DNA from: Fibrobacter sp.
Lineage (GTDB): Bacteria; Fibrobacterota; Fibrobacteria; Fibrobacterales; Fibrobacteraceae
Assembly (NCBI GenBank): GCA_017412605.1
Contig: JAFPWY010000009.1
Span: 186,001 to 250,000, forward strand
Reading direction: 5' to 3'
Length of the DNA: 64,000 nt
Position 1 is the stretch's first letter, and each line of letters begins with the position of its first letter. A model generated the notes under the pieces. It did not search any database. It saw only the letters and a program-made list of their open reading frames with translations, and had not been told where the DNA came from. Made by a program: the position numbers and the translations under genes. Positions 24,556 through 34,072 of the stretch are shown one piece after another.

Positions 24556-25401
24556 TCACCTGCGGTATTTAAATCGACCTAAGAGATCGTAATGGCGAGC
24601 CGTCGAGTTTTTGAGCAAGGGAGGACGACGTTTTTTTATGAATGTCGTTTTTTCCTGATTCGTAAAAACAAGAACAACTTCGGAATAAACTGGATGAGAT
24701 GGACTGCGGCTATTGACAGTTTTGTATATATATCCGCTGTCTGTGGGGACAAACTCCATTGATTCAATGAGAATGTTGCTATCGGCCATAAGGAATTGAT
24801 AGCATTTCATATCGTCCAAGGAATCGGCAGAAAAGAAGAAATTGTCGGTTCTTGGCCTTTCTGTGTTATAATTATCATGATCTTTGTAATATATCGTATC
24901 ACTTGATTTGTAATACTCAATGAAATTGTATGAAGAATCTCTTGGATAGAAAGACAACGACGAATAGTATAAATCTGTGTATTTGGCCTCCCCTATTATA
25001 ATGGGTTCTCCATCAAAAAAGTCCTTTGTATGAAAAATTATTGTATCCCCTATAACCTCTTGCGATACGGTCTCTTCGTTTCCACCCCCCTTAATGTCTA
25101 CGTCATCTGCGTCTCGATAGATATACGCAGTATAAGCGGTGTCTATTGCAGAATCCCTATAATAACTCATAGTCAAACTATCTATCTTCCAATTTGTATA
25201 AAAAAATTGAACGATTGATTCTAAGCTATCAGCAGGTTCGTAATTACGCGTTGATATCGGCAAGAGTCTTTCCTGATTATGATCACTAGAACCAGGAAAA
25301 GACTTTATGGTACTTATTTTGGTTTGCCAATATAAATCAAGGCAAGTATTCGCCATGGCAAGCGGCACCATAAATAAAAGGAAAAATATCATTTCCTTCA
25401 T
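24556..25401 (-). CDS. Hypothetical exported protein with sorting-like C-terminus
   Basis: A 281-residue protein with a clean signal peptide (MKEMIFFLLFMVPLAMAN) and an AGGAGG site 5 bases before the start. The mature part is rich in Tyr, Asp and Ser with beta-strand character and no known motif. The end, NSTARHYDLLGRFKYRR, resembles the YDLLGR turn of type IX secretion C-terminal domains but is truncated. A TATATT box lies upstream at about 25440. A+T content is higher than in neighbouring genes. Confidence 0.65.
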   Translation of the reverse strand: MKEMIFFLLFMVPLAMANTCLDLYWQTKISTIKSFPGSSDHNQERLLPISTRNYEPADSLESIVQFFYTNWKIDSLTMSYYRDSAIDTAYTAYIYRDADDVDIKGGGNEETVSQEVIGDTIIFHTKDFFDGEPIIIGEAKYTDLYYSSLSFYPRDSSYNFIEYYKSSDTIYYKDHDNYNTERPRTDNFFFSADSLDDMKCYQFLMADSNILIESMEFVPTDSGYIYKTVNSRSPSHPVYSEVVLVFTNQEKTTFIKKRRPPLLKNSTARHYDLLGRFKYRR

Positions 25402-25485
25402 CTGAACCTCCTACTTATTTTGTCCGTAAAGATACGGAAAATATAGAAAAAAAATATAACATAACCGCCTATGGCGGTCATTCGT

Positions 25486-25863
25486 TTATTCGATAGCTTC
25501 CCTTATCTGCTGGATAAAGTCCATCTCCTCGGGAGATATATTCGTCTCGTTGTCGTCTTCACGGGAGGCATCCGCTATCTTGAGCATGGACTCGAGAACT
25601 TTACTCTTGAATTCACCCGATTCGTTCTTCAAGGCTTCAACACAAGCACCAGCGCGGTCCTTTGCCGATGAAAAACGGGCATAGGTATTGTTAAAATCGT
25701 CCCAAGACACATCCGGGGTCAGTTCGTCATGGATTTTGTCCAAAGCATCGCTTTCGGCCTGCGTTGCCGAAGCGGAACTGGGCAGAAGTTTGTCTGTCTC
25801 GTTTTCGTGGTAAAGGCAAGCCACCTGCCAGGAGAGAATCAATAGAGCCATGTTCGGATTCAT
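25486..25863 (-). CDS. Hypothetical protein
   Basis: A 125-residue acidic, mainly helical protein. It begins MNPNMALLILSWQVACLY, a short hydrophobic stretch that could be a weak signal anchor or buried helix, and continues with helices such as FKSKVLESMLKIADAS and EEMDFIQQIREAIE, which slightly recall TerB-like domains; I would not assign it. GAGG lies before the start. Confidence 0.6.
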   Translation of the reverse strand: MNPNMALLILSWQVACLYHENETDKLLPSSASATQAESDALDKIHDELTPDVSWDDFNNTYARFSSAKDRAGACVEALKNESGEFKSKVLESMLKIADASREDDNETNISPEEMDFIQQIREAIE

Positions 25864-25897
25864 CGTAGACCTCGTAGTTATGATTTGAAATATAAGA

Positions 25898-26086
25898 AAA
25901 AAGGGTCGAGGCTCGAGGTGCTAGGCTCGGGGCTAGTGAAAAGATTCACGCACTTCGTGCGTCAATATAAGACGGCGAAGCCGTGATATTTTCCCCCTAG
26001 TCTCTAGATCCTAGTCTCTAGATCCTAGTCTCTAGATTCTCTGATAGAGATTGCTTCAGGGCTACGCCCTTCGCAATGACACCCCC
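25898..26086. repeat. Composite repeat cluster upstream of dnaX
   Basis: This 250-base gap holds, in order: GGCTCGAGG-type heptads (25903-25937), two small palindromes CGCACTTCGTGCG and GACGGCGAAGCCGTGAT (25950-25990), three exact 14-base copies of CCTAGTCTCTAGAT (25996-26037) and a GAGATTGCTTC...CGCAATGACA element (26047-26081). The left and right heptads are roughly inverted relative to each other. A cognate block separates groES from groEL. Confidence 0.8.
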
Positions 26087-26103
26087 ACTGACTACTATTT
26101 TAC

Positions 26104-26109
26104 TATATT
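26104..26109 (+). promoter_or_regulatory. -10-like TATATT box of dnaX
   Basis: TATATT ends 7 bases before the dnaX ATG at 26117, so a transcript from it would have almost no 5' leader. No ribosome binding site is present, which fits. Confidence 0.45.
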
Positions 26110-26116
26110 GCCCAGC

Positions 26117-27844
26117 ATGGCATACGTAGCAATGGCGCGAAAGTGGCGCCCACAATCTTTTAGCGACATGGTCGGTCAGGAGCATATCGCTAAAACGCTC
26201 CAGAACGCAATCGAGGGAGGACGTCTCCACCATGCGTTCCTGTTTACCGGCACCCGCGGTGTCGGCAAGACCACCTCGGCCCGTATTCTCGCCCGCACGC
26301 TCAACTGCACCGGCGGCGACCCGCTCCACCCCTGCGGACAGTGCGAAAGCTGCAAGGACATCTCGGGCGGCAACCCGATGGACGTCTACGAAATCGACGC
26401 CGCGTCCAACACAAGTGTCGACAACATCCGTGACGTGATCGAGCGAGTCCAGTACCCGCCCGTCATCGGCAAATACAAGATTTTCATCATCGACGAAGTC
26501 CACATGCTCTCGACAGGGGCATTCAACGCCCTCCTCAAGACGCTCGAAGAACCTCCTCCGCATGTGATTTTCATCTTCGCGACGACCGAAGTCAACAAGG
26601 TTCCGCAGACTATTTTGAGCCGTGTGCAGCGTTTTGACTTCAAGCGCCTCACCATCGACCAGATTCGCAGCCGACTGCGCTTCATCTGCGAGCAAGAAGG
26701 CATCAACGCCTCCGACGAGGCCCTCGACATCTTTGCAGAGAAAGCCGACGGGTCCATGCGTGACGGTCTCACCTATTTTGACCAGGCCTACGCTTTTACC
26801 GGCAACGAGATGACCGCCGAATCGGTGCGCTCCATCCTCGGCATCCCGCCCGTGGAACTGTTCTTCGCCCTCATCCAGTCCATCGCCGCCCACGACCTCA
26901 AGGGCTGCTTCAAGATGGTCGACGATGCAGTCAAGATCGGCATCGAATTCACGCCGCTCCTCGACGGTTTCGGCAAATTCTTACGCAACCTGATTTACAG
27001 CCGACTTGACGCGTTCACCGCGGACGCGCTGAACATCTCGGACGAAGTTTATTCTAAATACAAGTCGACGGCCCCCGAACTTTCGAACGGGGACCTGCTT
27101 CGCATCAGCAAGATGCTCATCGACCTGCAGGGCACGCTACGCTACAGCACGAACCCGCGACTCCTCGTAGAGACTACGTTCGCGCGAATGGCCTGGCTCG
27201 ACCGGCTCACGGACCTCCGCAGGGCGCTTGCAGCGATAAACGACCCCAAGAATGCCGATTCCGAGGCGTTAAAAAAAAAAGTAACTGAAGTCTCCGCCAT
27301 GATAGACGCCCAGGAACAGGCCAAGGCGTCTTACAGTGACCCCTTCGCAAGTCTTCGGGATGGCGGAAACGGGACCTACACCCGTTATGAAATCACGGCG
27401 GCCTGGCCATCAATCCTCTCTTCCTTTGCCGACGACGGGGACCTTGTTTTCTCCGCGTCCCTGAACGGCACCGTCCTCGAGGCGGGAGACCTCCAAGCCA
27501 CGCCCTTCCCGCTGTCGCTCGTATTCATCGGCGACACAGCGCAGCCCACATCGTGGGGGTACAAGCAGTTCATGGAGCACTCGGAATACATCCAGCGCCT
27601 GCAGCGCAAGCTCGAGGACCTGCTACAAACCAGCGTTGCGCTAGACATCAAGACCCGCGCCTACACCGAGACGGAACTGCAGCAGCGGCTGGCGGCCAAA
27701 ATGAGTCCCTTCGAGCTCGACCTCCAGAAGGACCCGTCCCTGGCAAGGCTCAAGGAACTGTTCGCCGCGGAACTCGTCTATTCACGCAAGCTGGCGGGCA
27801 TGGCACCTGTCCTAGCGGACGAATACGTGGAACAGGACGGCTAA
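26117..27844 (+). CDS. dnaX: DNA polymerase III subunit gamma/tau
   Basis: A 575-residue clamp-loader ATPase. The start at 26117 gives MAYVAMARKWRPQSF, the canonical N-terminus; an upstream in-frame start lies in repeat sequence. Walker A is GTRGVGKTTSARIL (about 45), zinc ligands in CTGGDPLHPCGQCESC, Walker B IFIIDEVHMLS, sensor 1 FIFATTEVNKVP. Domain III continues to about 370; the tail is shorter than E. coli tau. There is no ribosome binding site but a TATATT box ends 7 bases before the ATG. ybaB follows, the usual neighbour. Confidence 0.95.
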   Translation: MAYVAMARKWRPQSFSDMVGQEHIAKTLQNAIEGGRLHHAFLFTGTRGVGKTTSARILARTLNCTGGDPLHPCGQCESCKDISGGNPMDVYEIDAASNTSVDNIRDVIERVQYPPVIGKYKIFIIDEVHMLSTGAFNALLKTLEEPPPHVIFIFATTEVNKVPQTILSRVQRFDFKRLTIDQIRSRLRFICEQEGINASDEALDIFAEKADGSMRDGLTYFDQAYAFTGNEMTAESVRSILGIPPVELFFALIQSIAAHDLKGCFKMVDDAVKIGIEFTPLLDGFGKFLRNLIYSRLDAFTADALNISDEVYSKYKSTAPELSNGDLLRISKMLIDLQGTLRYSTNPRLLVETTFARMAWLDRLTDLRRALAAINDPKNADSEALKKKVTEVSAMIDAQEQAKASYSDPFASLRDGGNGTYTRYEITAAWPSILSSFADDGDLVFSASLNGTVLEAGDLQATPFPLSLVFIGDTAQPTSWGYKQFMEHSEYIQRLQRKLEDLLQTSVALDIKTRAYTETELQQRLAAKMSPFELDLQKDPSLARLKELFAAELVYSRKLAGMAPVLADEYVEQDG

Positions 27845-27912
27845 CATGGCATAACGCCGCAAAATTTTTTTAGTTTTCACCCAGATTGTAAAAACCAGAT
27901 AAGGAGTCCCCC

Positions 27913-28221
27913 ATGGACATGAGCAAAATGTTGAAAGACCTTCAGAAAATGCAGAACAAGATGCTGAAGGCGCAGAGTGACCTCAAGGCCCAGAGTTTCG
28001 AAGCCGAAGCCGGCGGCGGAATGGTGAAGGTGGCCATGAACGGCAAGGGTGTCATCACCATGATCAAAATCAACCCGGATGCCGTCGACAAGGACGACGT
28101 GGAAGCCCTCGAAGACCTCGTCATGGCTGCCGTGAACTCCGCCGTCAAGAAAAAGGACGATGCGGCTCAGTCTAGCCTGAGCGACATTACCGGCGGAATG
28201 AAGATTCCCGGACTCATGTAA
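27913..28221 (+). CDS. ybaB: YbaB/EbfC family nucleoid-associated protein
   Basis: A 102-residue DNA-binding protein of the YbaB/EbfC family: MDMSKMLKDLQKMQNKMLKAQ coiled segment, then GGGMVKVAMNGKGVITMIKINPD. Forms tweezer-like dimers that bind DNA. An AAGGAG site precedes it. It follows dnaX by 68 bases, the conserved dnaX-ybaB order; recR is not the next gene here. Confidence 0.93.
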   Translation: MDMSKMLKDLQKMQNKMLKAQSDLKAQSFEAEAGGGMVKVAMNGKGVITMIKINPDAVDKDDVEALEDLVMAAVNSAVKKKDDAAQSSLSDITGGMKIPGLM

Positions 28222-28267
28222 TCCCTCCATTTGTCCGTCAAAAACGGCATTTTATCCAGCAAACCGC

Positions 28268-28300
28268 AAAAACGCCCTTAAAAAAAGGGCGTTTTTTTAG
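28268..28300 (+). terminator. Terminator of dnaX-ybaB
   Basis: AAAAACGCCCTT and AAGGGCGTTTTT form a strong stem ending in seven T. It separates ybaB from the efflux operon. Confidence 0.85.
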
Positions 28301-28317
28301 TAAATTTGGCGCATTAT

Positions 28318-28323
28318 TATAAT
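28318..28323 (+). promoter_or_regulatory. -10 box of the RND efflux operon
   Basis: A perfect TATAAT, 21 bases before the first start codon, with AGGAGCAGGA just before the ATG. No convincing -35 box; upstream is the terminator. Confidence 0.5.
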
Positions 28324-28343
28324 TAGTTATATTAGGAGCAGGA

Positions 28344-29765
28344 ATGTCGAGGAAATACGTAATCCTTCCAGCTATCGCGATAGGCCTCGTTGCCCCCACC
28401 TGGGCAGGTACGGTCTACACCCGCGAGGAAGCTGTAAAAATCGCTCTCGAAAAATCAACAGAAATCCAATCCGCACAGGAAGATTTGGTTTCGACGACAT
28501 CCAAGGTACAAGGCGGCTACGGCGCTGCATACCCGTCCATCGACTTGAGCGCCACGGTGACCCGCATTTTCGGTCTTGACGACGTGAAAAGCAGCAGCGA
28601 TTTGACCAATGCAGCCAAGGGAATGGCTGGTACAACCGACGAGGATGGCCATCCGAACGCCAACGCCTACGACCAGCAGGTCATCGGTCCCGCCATGGAC
28701 GGGCTCATCTACGGCATGAAATCCCAGGGCTACCGCTGGCAATCAAGTGTCGGCTTGACAGCCACCCAGATTCTCTACTCCGGCGGAAAGGTCGGTACCG
28801 GCATCGAAATCGCCAAATCCGCAAAGCACGTGAGCGAAATCGCCCTCGACAACAAGAAGGCCGAAGTCCGCTACAACGTCGAAAAGGCTTTCAACCAGCT
28901 CATCTTCATGGATTCCTCGATTGTCATCCTCGAAGAGAGCATCAAGCTGACCCAGAGCTATGTCGACCTGGCCGTCAACAACCAAAAGAGCGGCCTCGGC
29001 ACGGAACTGGACGTCATCCGCGCACAGCTCCAGCTCGACGAACTCAAGTCCTCCCTCGAAAAGACCAACAAGACCCGCGTCGTCGCCCGCAACAACCTAC
29101 TCCTGATCATGGGACTTCCCTTCGAAGCCGACGTGCAGTTCCAGGGCACGCTCAGGAGCCCCGACGAGAACCTTCCCCTGCCCGACACTTCCATGGCGAA
29201 CGTCAAGAAGCGCCGCAAGGAACTCGCCCAGCTGGAAGAAAGCGAAAAGATCCAGTCCAAGCTCATCGACATCGAGAAAGGCGACTATCACCCCATGGTC
29301 GTCCTAGTCGGCGGCCTCACGTACGCCAACAACCAGAATTCCATCAAGGACTGGGACGCTCCGGACTGGGACAAGAACATCAACAAGTATATCGCCCTGA
29401 GCGCGACAATGAACCTGTTTAACGGTATGCAGACCCGCGAAAAGGTCACCCAGGCAAAGTCCAGCCTGCGTTCCACCCAGATCCAGAAGGAATCGGCCGA
29501 GCGCGGATTCCGCTTGCAGATCGAATCCTGCGTGAACGACCTGAACGATGCGGAACAGCAGCTCGGCATCAAGAAGCGTTCCGTGGAGCTCGCCCAGAGA
29601 AACCAGGAACTGACCGAAGCCTCCTACACCTTGGGCAAGGAAACGCAACTGAACCTGCTCGAAGCCACGATGAGGCTCCGCAGCGCGAAGCTCAACTACA
29701 TGGAAGCAGTCCTGAACTGGAACAACGCCTATAACGCCTTACTGCAGGCCACCGGAGAATATTAA
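28344..29765 (+). CDS. TolC-family outer membrane efflux protein
   Basis: A 473-residue outer membrane channel with a signal peptide (about 1-21, ending TWAG). It shows the duplicated TolC pattern: helices around EIALDNKKAEVRYNVEKAFNQL and later QLEESEKIQSKLIDIEKGDY, with the strand YHPMVVLVGGLTY and C-terminal NLLEATMRLRSAKLNYMEAVLNWNNAYNAL. It is first in a three-gene operon with an RND adaptor (13 bases on) and pump, so it forms the outer membrane exit of that tripartite pump. Confidence 0.92.
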   Translation: MSRKYVILPAIAIGLVAPTWAGTVYTREEAVKIALEKSTEIQSAQEDLVSTTSKVQGGYGAAYPSIDLSATVTRIFGLDDVKSSSDLTNAAKGMAGTTDEDGHPNANAYDQQVIGPAMDGLIYGMKSQGYRWQSSVGLTATQILYSGGKVGTGIEIAKSAKHVSEIALDNKKAEVRYNVEKAFNQLIFMDSSIVILEESIKLTQSYVDLAVNNQKSGLGTELDVIRAQLQLDELKSSLEKTNKTRVVARNNLLLIMGLPFEADVQFQGTLRSPDENLPLPDTSMANVKKRRKELAQLEESEKIQSKLIDIEKGDYHPMVVLVGGLTYANNQNSIKDWDAPDWDKNINKYIALSATMNLFNGMQTREKVTQAKSSLRSTQIQKESAERGFRLQIESCVNDLNDAEQQLGIKKRSVELAQRNQELTEASYTLGKETQLNLLEATMRLRSAKLNYMEAVLNWNNAYNALLQATGEY

Positions 29766-29778
29766 GAGGAAGAAGAAT

Positions 29779-30831
29779 ATGAACAAAATCATCAAATCCA
29801 TCGTTACCCTCAGTGCTATTTCGCTTCTCCTCGCAGGCTGCGAAGCTTTCGACAAGAAAGACGAAAGCCAGAAGCAGAAGCCCACGACCATCGAAGAAAT
29901 CCAGAAAGAAAAGGGCAAGCCCGCCCGCGTCGTGAAGGCCGGAGTCGCAAAGCTCAACGACATCCGCAAGTTCAGCGGATCTATCGAAGGCATGCAGGTA
30001 AACAGGGCCATTTCCAAGATGGGAGACCCCCTCGCCAAGATTTATGTTGCCGTCGGCAGCGTAGTCAAGAAGGACCAGATCCTCGCCGAATACCTCTTCA
30101 CGGGCGACAACACCAAATATCAGCAGTCCCAGGAACAGGTTGCCCTGCGCGAAAAATCCACGGCCCGCCTCCGCGAGCTCTATGAAAAGGGCGGCATCAG
30201 CCAGCAGGACCTCGAACAGGCCGAGACCGAGCTGAAAATCGCCAAGATGAACCTCGAGACGGCCCGCCGCGCCACCTTGATCCTCGCCCCCGAATCGGGC
30301 GTCGTCACCGAACTCAACTTCCAGGTCGGCCAGGCACCGGGTGAAGGCGGTGTCTTCTGCACCATCGCCAAGCTCGACCAGGTCATCCTCAAGCTGAACG
30401 TCACGAGCCAGGACATCGGCTACTTCAAGAAGGGCACCACGGCGACGGTCACCTTGAACGGCAACAAGATCGAAGGCCAGGTCACCCTCGTTCCGCTTGC
30501 AGCCAACCCGCAGACCCGTTTCTTCCCGGTCGAAGTCACTTTCAACAACAAGGACAGGAACCTCCTTCCGGGCATGTACGTAACCGCCGAAGTCGACACC
30601 CGCGAAGTCGAAGGCGTCATCGTCCCGCTCGAGGCAGTCGTCTACCGCAACGGCGTCAATGCCATCTGGACCGTCACCGAAGACAACAAGGCCAAGCGCA
30701 AGATTGTCAAGCTCGGCGTCCAGACCCAGGACGATGTCCAGATTCTCGAAGGCATCAACTCTGGCGAAACGGTCATGGTCGAAGGCCAGTCCCGCATGAA
30801 CGACGGCGACAAGGTGCTGGTGGTAGAATAG
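29779..30831 (+). CDS. RND efflux periplasmic adaptor lipoprotein
   Basis: A 350-residue HlyD/AcrA-type membrane fusion protein with lipobox LLAGC at about residue 21. It has a barrel-sandwich region (VGSVVKKDQILAEY near 90 and ILAPESGVVTELNFQVGQ near 175), an intervening short alpha hairpin (about 110-165), a beta-barrel (NVTSQDIGYFKKGTTATVTL) and a membrane-proximal domain (GVIVPLEAVVYRNGVNAIW). It links the inner membrane pump encoded next to the TolC-like channel encoded before. Confidence 0.93.
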   Translation: MNKIIKSIVTLSAISLLLAGCEAFDKKDESQKQKPTTIEEIQKEKGKPARVVKAGVAKLNDIRKFSGSIEGMQVNRAISKMGDPLAKIYVAVGSVVKKDQILAEYLFTGDNTKYQQSQEQVALREKSTARLRELYEKGGISQQDLEQAETELKIAKMNLETARRATLILAPESGVVTELNFQVGQAPGEGGVFCTIAKLDQVILKLNVTSQDIGYFKKGTTATVTLNGNKIEGQVTLVPLAANPQTRFFPVEVTFNNKDRNLLPGMYVTAEVDTREVEGVIVPLEAVVYRNGVNAIWTVTEDNKAKRKIVKLGVQTQDDVQILEGINSGETVMVEGQSRMNDGDKVLVVE

Positions 30832-30844
30832 GAGATTTTGCTGA

Positions 30845-33800
30845 ATGATTAAGGCCAGTATCTATAAACCGATAACCATGCTCATGGTCATTTTGACCGT
30901 GGTGGTGTTCGGTCTTTATACCTATTCCATGATGGTGGTGGACCTGATGCCGAAATTCGACGTCCCCGTGGTCACCGCAACCATCATCTACCAGGGCGCA
31001 AACCCTGAAGAAATCGAATCAACGATTATCAAGCCGCTCGAAGACCAGGTGGAACTGGTGGACGGTATCGACTACGTGCAGTCCATCTGCCTTGAGAACT
31101 ACGGCATCATCGTCGCCATGTTCAACATGGGCGTGAACGTGGACGTGGCAGCAAACGACGTGCGTTCCAAGATTGACCTTGCGTCGGTGAACTTTCCCGA
31201 CGCCGTGCAGGCTCCGATTATAGCAAAGGTGGACATCAACGGTGCTGCCATCATGGCCATTTCGTTTACGGGTCCGCTGAACTCTACCGAACTTCGTCAG
31301 AAGGTCGAAGACGATATCGAGCCTCTCTTTACAGCCGTGTCCGGCGTGGCTAGCGTCGACATCTTCGGTGGTACGACCCGCCAGATTTCCATCGAACTCG
31401 ACAAGGACAAGATGATTGACCGCAATGTGGACATCGCGACCATCATGGGCCTGTTCGGACAATCGAACGTCAATTACCCGGTCGGTGAAGTCATCGGCAA
31501 GCACAAGAACACCTCCGTACGTACCTCGGGCAAATTCCGTGACCTTGACGAAATCCGCAACATGGATATTCCGACGGCGAAGGGCGTGATTAAGCTTAGC
31601 GAAATCGCGGTGGTCAAGGACACCATCGAAACCGTGACATCCGCATCCCGCTTCAACGGTCAGAATTCGGTCTCGCTAGATATCAAGAAACGTTCCGACG
31701 CAAACGTGGTGAAGGTTTCCGAGGGCGTCATCAAGCGCATGAACGAAATCCAGAAGACGCTCCCCGAAGGATTCGAACTCCATCTGGTGTACGACAAGTC
31801 CGAAGCCGTGAACGAATCCATCCACAACGTTATCCAGAATATCATCATTGCAATCGGGCTTACGGCAGGCCTCTTGCTACTCTTCCTCGGCAAGTTCTCG
31901 ACCATGCTTATCGCCGCCCTCACGATGCCTATTTCCGTGATTGGCGCCTTTACGCTCATGTACTTCGCAGGCTTCGGCATCAACATGATGTCGCTCATGG
32001 CTCTTTCGTCGTCTGTGGGCTTGCTCGTTACGAACTCCATCGTGGTGCTTGAAAATATCAACGAAAAGCTGAAGCTCGGCCTCGACCCGAAGGAAGCCGC
32101 CTACAAGGGCACCTCCGAAATCATGGTCGCCATCATGGCATCCACCCTCACCAACGTGTGCGTGTTCGTGCCGATTGCCTTCATGAAGTCCATCGCCGGT
32201 ATCTTCTTCCGCACGTTCGGTTTGACCATGGTGTTCGCCACCTTCGTCTCGCTCCTCGTGACGTTCACCTTGACCCCGCTCATGGCGGCATACCTCTTCA
32301 AGGGTAAAAAGAAGGACGAGTTCGGCAACATCATCGAAGATAAGCGTTCTATCGGCGAAATCATCTTCGGCGTGTTCCCGATGATCATGAACGGCATCCG
32401 CTTTATTTACCTGAAAACGCTTTCGTTCTGCCTTTCTGTGCCGGGTGTACTTTTCCAGGTTGCAGCCCTCGTCGGCATGATTGTCTTTGTCGGAGGTTTG
32501 GCCAAGAACTTCCTGACGGTCGAAATCATGCCGAAGCAGGACCAAGGCATGATCGGTATCAAGCTCGAAATGCCCGTGGGTACCAATATCGAAACGACCG
32601 ACAGCGTTGCCCGCATTATCGAAGCAAGAGTCAAGGGTGTCCCCGAAATCGTGCACTACAGCATGAACGTCGGTGGTTCGAACGGCTTTACTACGGTGAA
32701 CCAGGCCACGATGCGTGTCAAGCTCCTCAAGGACTGGGAAGGCCGTACCCGCAGTACCGACCAGATTGTCGACTCCCTGCGCCCCTACCTCGCCGACATC
32801 CCGGACGCATACATTTCAATCAAGTCCACATCCGCCTCCGAAATGAGCAACAACTCCGCAGGTGACGTGGTGCTCGAAATCAACGGTCTACATGCGGATT
32901 CCGTCATCAAGGCGTCCGAAATCGTAATGGACCGCATCAAGGACAAGATTGAAGGCATTGTGGACCTCAAGACAAGCTACGAAGCCGGTAAGCCGGAAAT
33001 TCGTTTGATTCCGAACCGCCAGGCGCTTGCCGACTACGGCGTGACGCTCCAGACTGTCGCTACCTACAACTACATTGCAGTGAGCGGCTACGAAGCTGGC
33101 CAGTACACCGAAGACGGTGAAGAATACGACGTCTACGTGCGCATGCAGGAAAAAGACCGCAAGAACCATGCCGACGTCGAGACGCTCCCCATCTTGACCC
33201 CGAAGGGATACGTCAACGCCAGTGAGCTGTTCTTCATCGAAGACGGTGCCGGTCCGACGCGTATCGACCGCAAGCGCAAGCGTACCCGTGTTGACGTTTC
33301 GATGAACCTCTTGCCCGGCCACACGACCGGTGAAGTCATGAGCAAGGTGGGCGCGCTTGCCGAAAGCATGAAGGACGAATTGCCCGAAGGTATCTCCTTC
33401 AGTTTCGGTGCCCAGGCCGACATGCAGAACGACATGGTGGCGGAATTCAAGGTGGCCATCATCATGGCCATCCTCCTCACCTACATCTTGCTTATCGCCC
33501 TCCTCGAAAGTTTCATGCAGCCGTTCATCATCATGACGACCATCCCGATGGGTGCTATCGGCGTGATTATCGCCCTCATCCTCACCGGCAAGGCGCTTTC
33601 CATGATCGCCCTCATGGCTATCGTGATGCTTATCGGTGTGGTGGTGAACAACGCCATTCTATTGCTTGACGAAGCGAACAGGCTACTACGCAGCGGAAGC
33701 ATGGGACGCCGCTCGGCCATCATGACCGCGGCAAAGACCAAGTTCCAGCCGATTGTGCTTGCGACGTTCGCATCCGTGGTGGCCCAGCTCCCGCTGGCGT

Positions 33801-33988
33801 TCGCCCTCGGTGGTAACGTGGCCGCCATGACCCAGCCGATGGGTATCGCCTCGGTCGGCGGCCTCATCGTGTCCGCCATCTTGACCATGTATCTTGTGCC
33901 CACATTCTTCTGGCTCCCGAACGCTCTCACGAGCAAGGCCAAGAAGATGAAGAACAAGATTCAGACCAGGTTGCACTCTAAGGCATAA
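30845..33988 (+). CDS. RND efflux transporter, inner membrane subunit
   Basis: A 1047-residue pump of the AcrB/HAE type: TM1 near residue 10-30, two large periplasmic loops, 12 predicted TM helices, and the usual YQGANPEEIESTIIKPLEDQ near 55. Odd point: TM4 reads GLLVTNSIVVLEN, with Thr396-Asn397 where AcrB has the proton-relay Asp407-Asp408, and TM10 reads VVVNNAILLLDEA, with Asn935 where AcrB has Lys940. Energy coupling may therefore differ. The substrate cannot be told. A strong terminator follows. Confidence 0.93.
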   Translation: MIKASIYKPITMLMVILTVVVFGLYTYSMMVVDLMPKFDVPVVTATIIYQGANPEEIESTIIKPLEDQVELVDGIDYVQSICLENYGIIVAMFNMGVNVDVAANDVRSKIDLASVNFPDAVQAPIIAKVDINGAAIMAISFTGPLNSTELRQKVEDDIEPLFTAVSGVASVDIFGGTTRQISIELDKDKMIDRNVDIATIMGLFGQSNVNYPVGEVIGKHKNTSVRTSGKFRDLDEIRNMDIPTAKGVIKLSEIAVVKDTIETVTSASRFNGQNSVSLDIKKRSDANVVKVSEGVIKRMNEIQKTLPEGFELHLVYDKSEAVNESIHNVIQNIIIAIGLTAGLLLLFLGKFSTMLIAALTMPISVIGAFTLMYFAGFGINMMSLMALSSSVGLLVTNSIVVLENINEKLKLGLDPKEAAYKGTSEIMVAIMASTLTNVCVFVPIAFMKSIAGIFFRTFGLTMVFATFVSLLVTFTLTPLMAAYLFKGKKKDEFGNIIEDKRSIGEIIFGVFPMIMNGIRFIYLKTLSFCLSVPGVLFQVAALVGMIVFVGGLAKNFLTVEIMPKQDQGMIGIKLEMPVGTNIETTDSVARIIEARVKGVPEIVHYSMNVGGSNGFTTVNQATMRVKLLKDWEGRTRSTDQIVDSLRPYLADIPDAYISIKSTSASEMSNNSAGDVVLEINGLHADSVIKASEIVMDRIKDKIEGIVDLKTSYEAGKPEIRLIPNRQALADYGVTLQTVATYNYIAVSGYEAGQYTEDGEEYDVYVRMQEKDRKNHADVETLPILTPKGYVNASELFFIEDGAGPTRIDRKRKRTRVDVSMNLLPGHTTGEVMSKVGALAESMKDELPEGISFSFGAQADMQNDMVAEFKVAIIMAILLTYILLIALLESFMQPFIIMTTIPMGAIGVIIALILTGKALSMIALMAIVMLIGVVVNNAILLLDEANRLLRSGSMGRRSAIMTAAKTKFQPIVLATFASVVAQLPLAFALGGNVAAMTQPMGIASVGGLIVSAILTMYLVPTFFWLPNALTSKAKKMKNKIQTRLHSKA

Positions 33989-34004
33989 CCGCTAAAAAAT
34001 TGCA

Positions 34005-34049
34005 ACAAGCCCCGCCCGCATCACTGCCGGCGGGGCTTGTTTTTTTTCA
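34005..34049 (+). terminator. Terminator of the RND efflux operon
   Basis: ACAAGCCCCGCC and GGCGGGGCTTGT form a 12-bp stem followed by eight T. Confidence 0.88.
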
Positions 34050-34072
34050 TGCCGTTTTGTAGTTTGCGGGGC

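Noticed and set aside
25996-26037. CRISPR-like repeats
   Set aside because: The three 14-base units are direct tandem copies without spacers and there are no cas genes.
28310-28325. Sigma-54 site before the efflux operon (TTTGGCGCATT)
   Set aside because: There is no GC at the required spacing; TATAAT at 28318 is the better promoter element.
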